The notes under the pieces are model-generated. The model had not been told where the DNA came from. It saw only the letters and a program-made list of their open reading frames with translations, and did no database searches. The translations under genes and the position numbers were made by a program. Shown here one piece after another: positions 63,522-64,000 of a stretch of DNA of 64,000 bases (its first letter is position 1; the number at the start of each line of letters is the position of its first letter). Origin of the DNA: a virus; the IMG/VR virus record IMGVR_UViG_3300044631_002648, positions 1 to 64,000 of that record; one strand, written 5' to 3'.

Positions 63522-64000
63522 ATGTTTGTGGCGTATGAGCCCGATGATTACATCACTGGCCTCATTGAATTGCGCAAGTCGGACGCCACGCGACGCTTCA
63601 GGAAATCCATCTTTGACGACTATCCGCTTCGCGGCCCGCTAGGGCAGTCCGCGTGCGCTTATTGCGGGCGATGGAATGAAAAGTTAACGATTGATCACAT
63701 TGTTCCCAAGAGCAAAGGCGGCCCTCACTTCGCCCGCTGGAACATGGTGCCCGCTTGCAAGCGTTGCAATTTGGCCAAAACTGATTTGCCAGTGTTTGAA
63801 TGGTGGCGTCCCACTGATCAATGGTCAAAACAGCGAGAGGAAGTGTTGATGGCCTGGACCTACGCCAATAGCTTCATCGATGCCCATACTGACAGTGATG
63901 AATACTGGCGCTTCTTGGCTGAAAAGCGCGTGGTGCAGAATGAAATAGTGCGTCGCATTAAAAAAGGGCCATTTCGTGGCCCTTTTTCTTTAGCCGATTT
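63522..64000 (+). CDS. HNH endonuclease, 3' end not reached
   Basis: ATG 63522 opens a frame with no stop before the window edge (about 160 codons). A zinc-bound HNH core is visible: CAYCGRWNEKLTIDHIVPKS, GGPHFARWNMVPACKRCNLA. The tail crosses a terminator hairpin at 63961-63987 in frame (KKGPFRGPFSLAD). The true end is outside. Confidence 0.85.
   Translation, partial: MFVAYEPDDYITGLIELRKSDATRRFRKSIFDDYPLRGPLGQSACAYCGRWNEKLTIDHIVPKSKGGPHFARWNMVPACKRCNLAKTDLPVFEWWRPTDQWSKQREEVLMAWTYANSFIDAHTDSDEYWRFLAEKRVVQNEIVRRIKKGPFRGPFSLAD
63961..63990 (+). terminator. Terminator hairpin inside the last open frame
   Basis: AAAAAGGGCCA-TTTCG-TGGCCCTTTTT has an 11-bp stem with a T-run. It lies inside the open frame of the HNH gene, so either the gene ends just beyond it or translation passes through it. 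Confidence 0.7.

Noticed and set aside
1-64000. CRISPR arrays, insertion sequences, integrase or rRNA genes
   Set aside because: No regularly spaced 24-40 bp repeats with unique spacers, no transposase or integrase motifs and no rRNA sequence were seen; only short operator-like and iteron-like repeats occur.

Overview
The window looks like about 64 kb of a long-tailed (siphovirus-type) double-stranded DNA phage, most likely one infecting cyanobacteria. The evidence is a lambda/HK97-style order of head and tail genes, a class I ribonucleotide reductase pair of the divergent phage type, a one-piece Toprim primase/ATPase, a cyanobacterial YRGVxY-type mini-protein, and pyrimidine-rich rather than Shine-Dalgarno starts. 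This is inference from gene content read by eye; no database search was run.

Layout. (1) 0-9.7 kb: replication and early genes on the plus strand. These are a primase-helicase, an HTH protein, many small genes of unknown function, an RlpA-like secreted protein and a SWIM zinc-finger protein, separated by clear intrinsic terminators. (2) 9.7-10.06 kb: a dense control region with an AT-rich tract, three tandem 22-23 bp iteron-like repeats, three AGTAC inverted repeats, a near-consensus Fur-box palindrome and TATGCGCATA palindromes. (3) 10.06-14.1 kb: an island of about eleven tandem small genes with an extreme C/T-rich, A-poor coding strand. It is unlike the rest of the window and includes a 371-aa protein with a C-x6-C-x3-C motif. 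A twelfth mini-gene with the same dialect lies antisense at 14.2 kb. (4) 14.6-20.5 kb: HNH/endonuclease VII-like nucleases, a ribonucleotide reductase alpha and beta pair, and a metallophosphoesterase. (5) 20.5-23.7 kb, minus strand: a PD-(D/E)XK-like nuclease, the large terminase, four mini-genes, a tRNA-Thr(UGU) and a mini-protein. (6) 23.8-36 kb: portal, MuF-like protein, two glycosyltransferases, a methyltransferase, an XRE repressor, protease-scaffold, decoration, major capsid, connectors and tail tube. (7) 35.8-61.4 kb: tail chaperones, tape measure, lambda M/L/K/I/J-like tip proteins, and a long run of fibre and peripheral tail proteins. (8) 61.3-63.5 kb, minus strand: a lysis cassette with two small membrane proteins, a glucosaminidase-L,D-transpeptidase fusion and a membrane-anchored protein. 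A further HNH gene runs off the right edge.

Two -1 programmed ribosomal frameshifts are visible. One is the expected tail-chaperone shift (A_AAA_AAC at 36376). The other is a dnaX-like site (A_AAA_AAG at 29694, followed by a hairpin) that joins two reading frames in the head region. The most unusual items are the 10-14 kb island with its control region, the 29.7 kb frameshift fusion, a roughly 290-residue insertion in the gpL-like tail tip protein, the tyrosine-less ribonucleotide reductase beta subunit, and the glucosaminidase-YkuD lysis enzyme.
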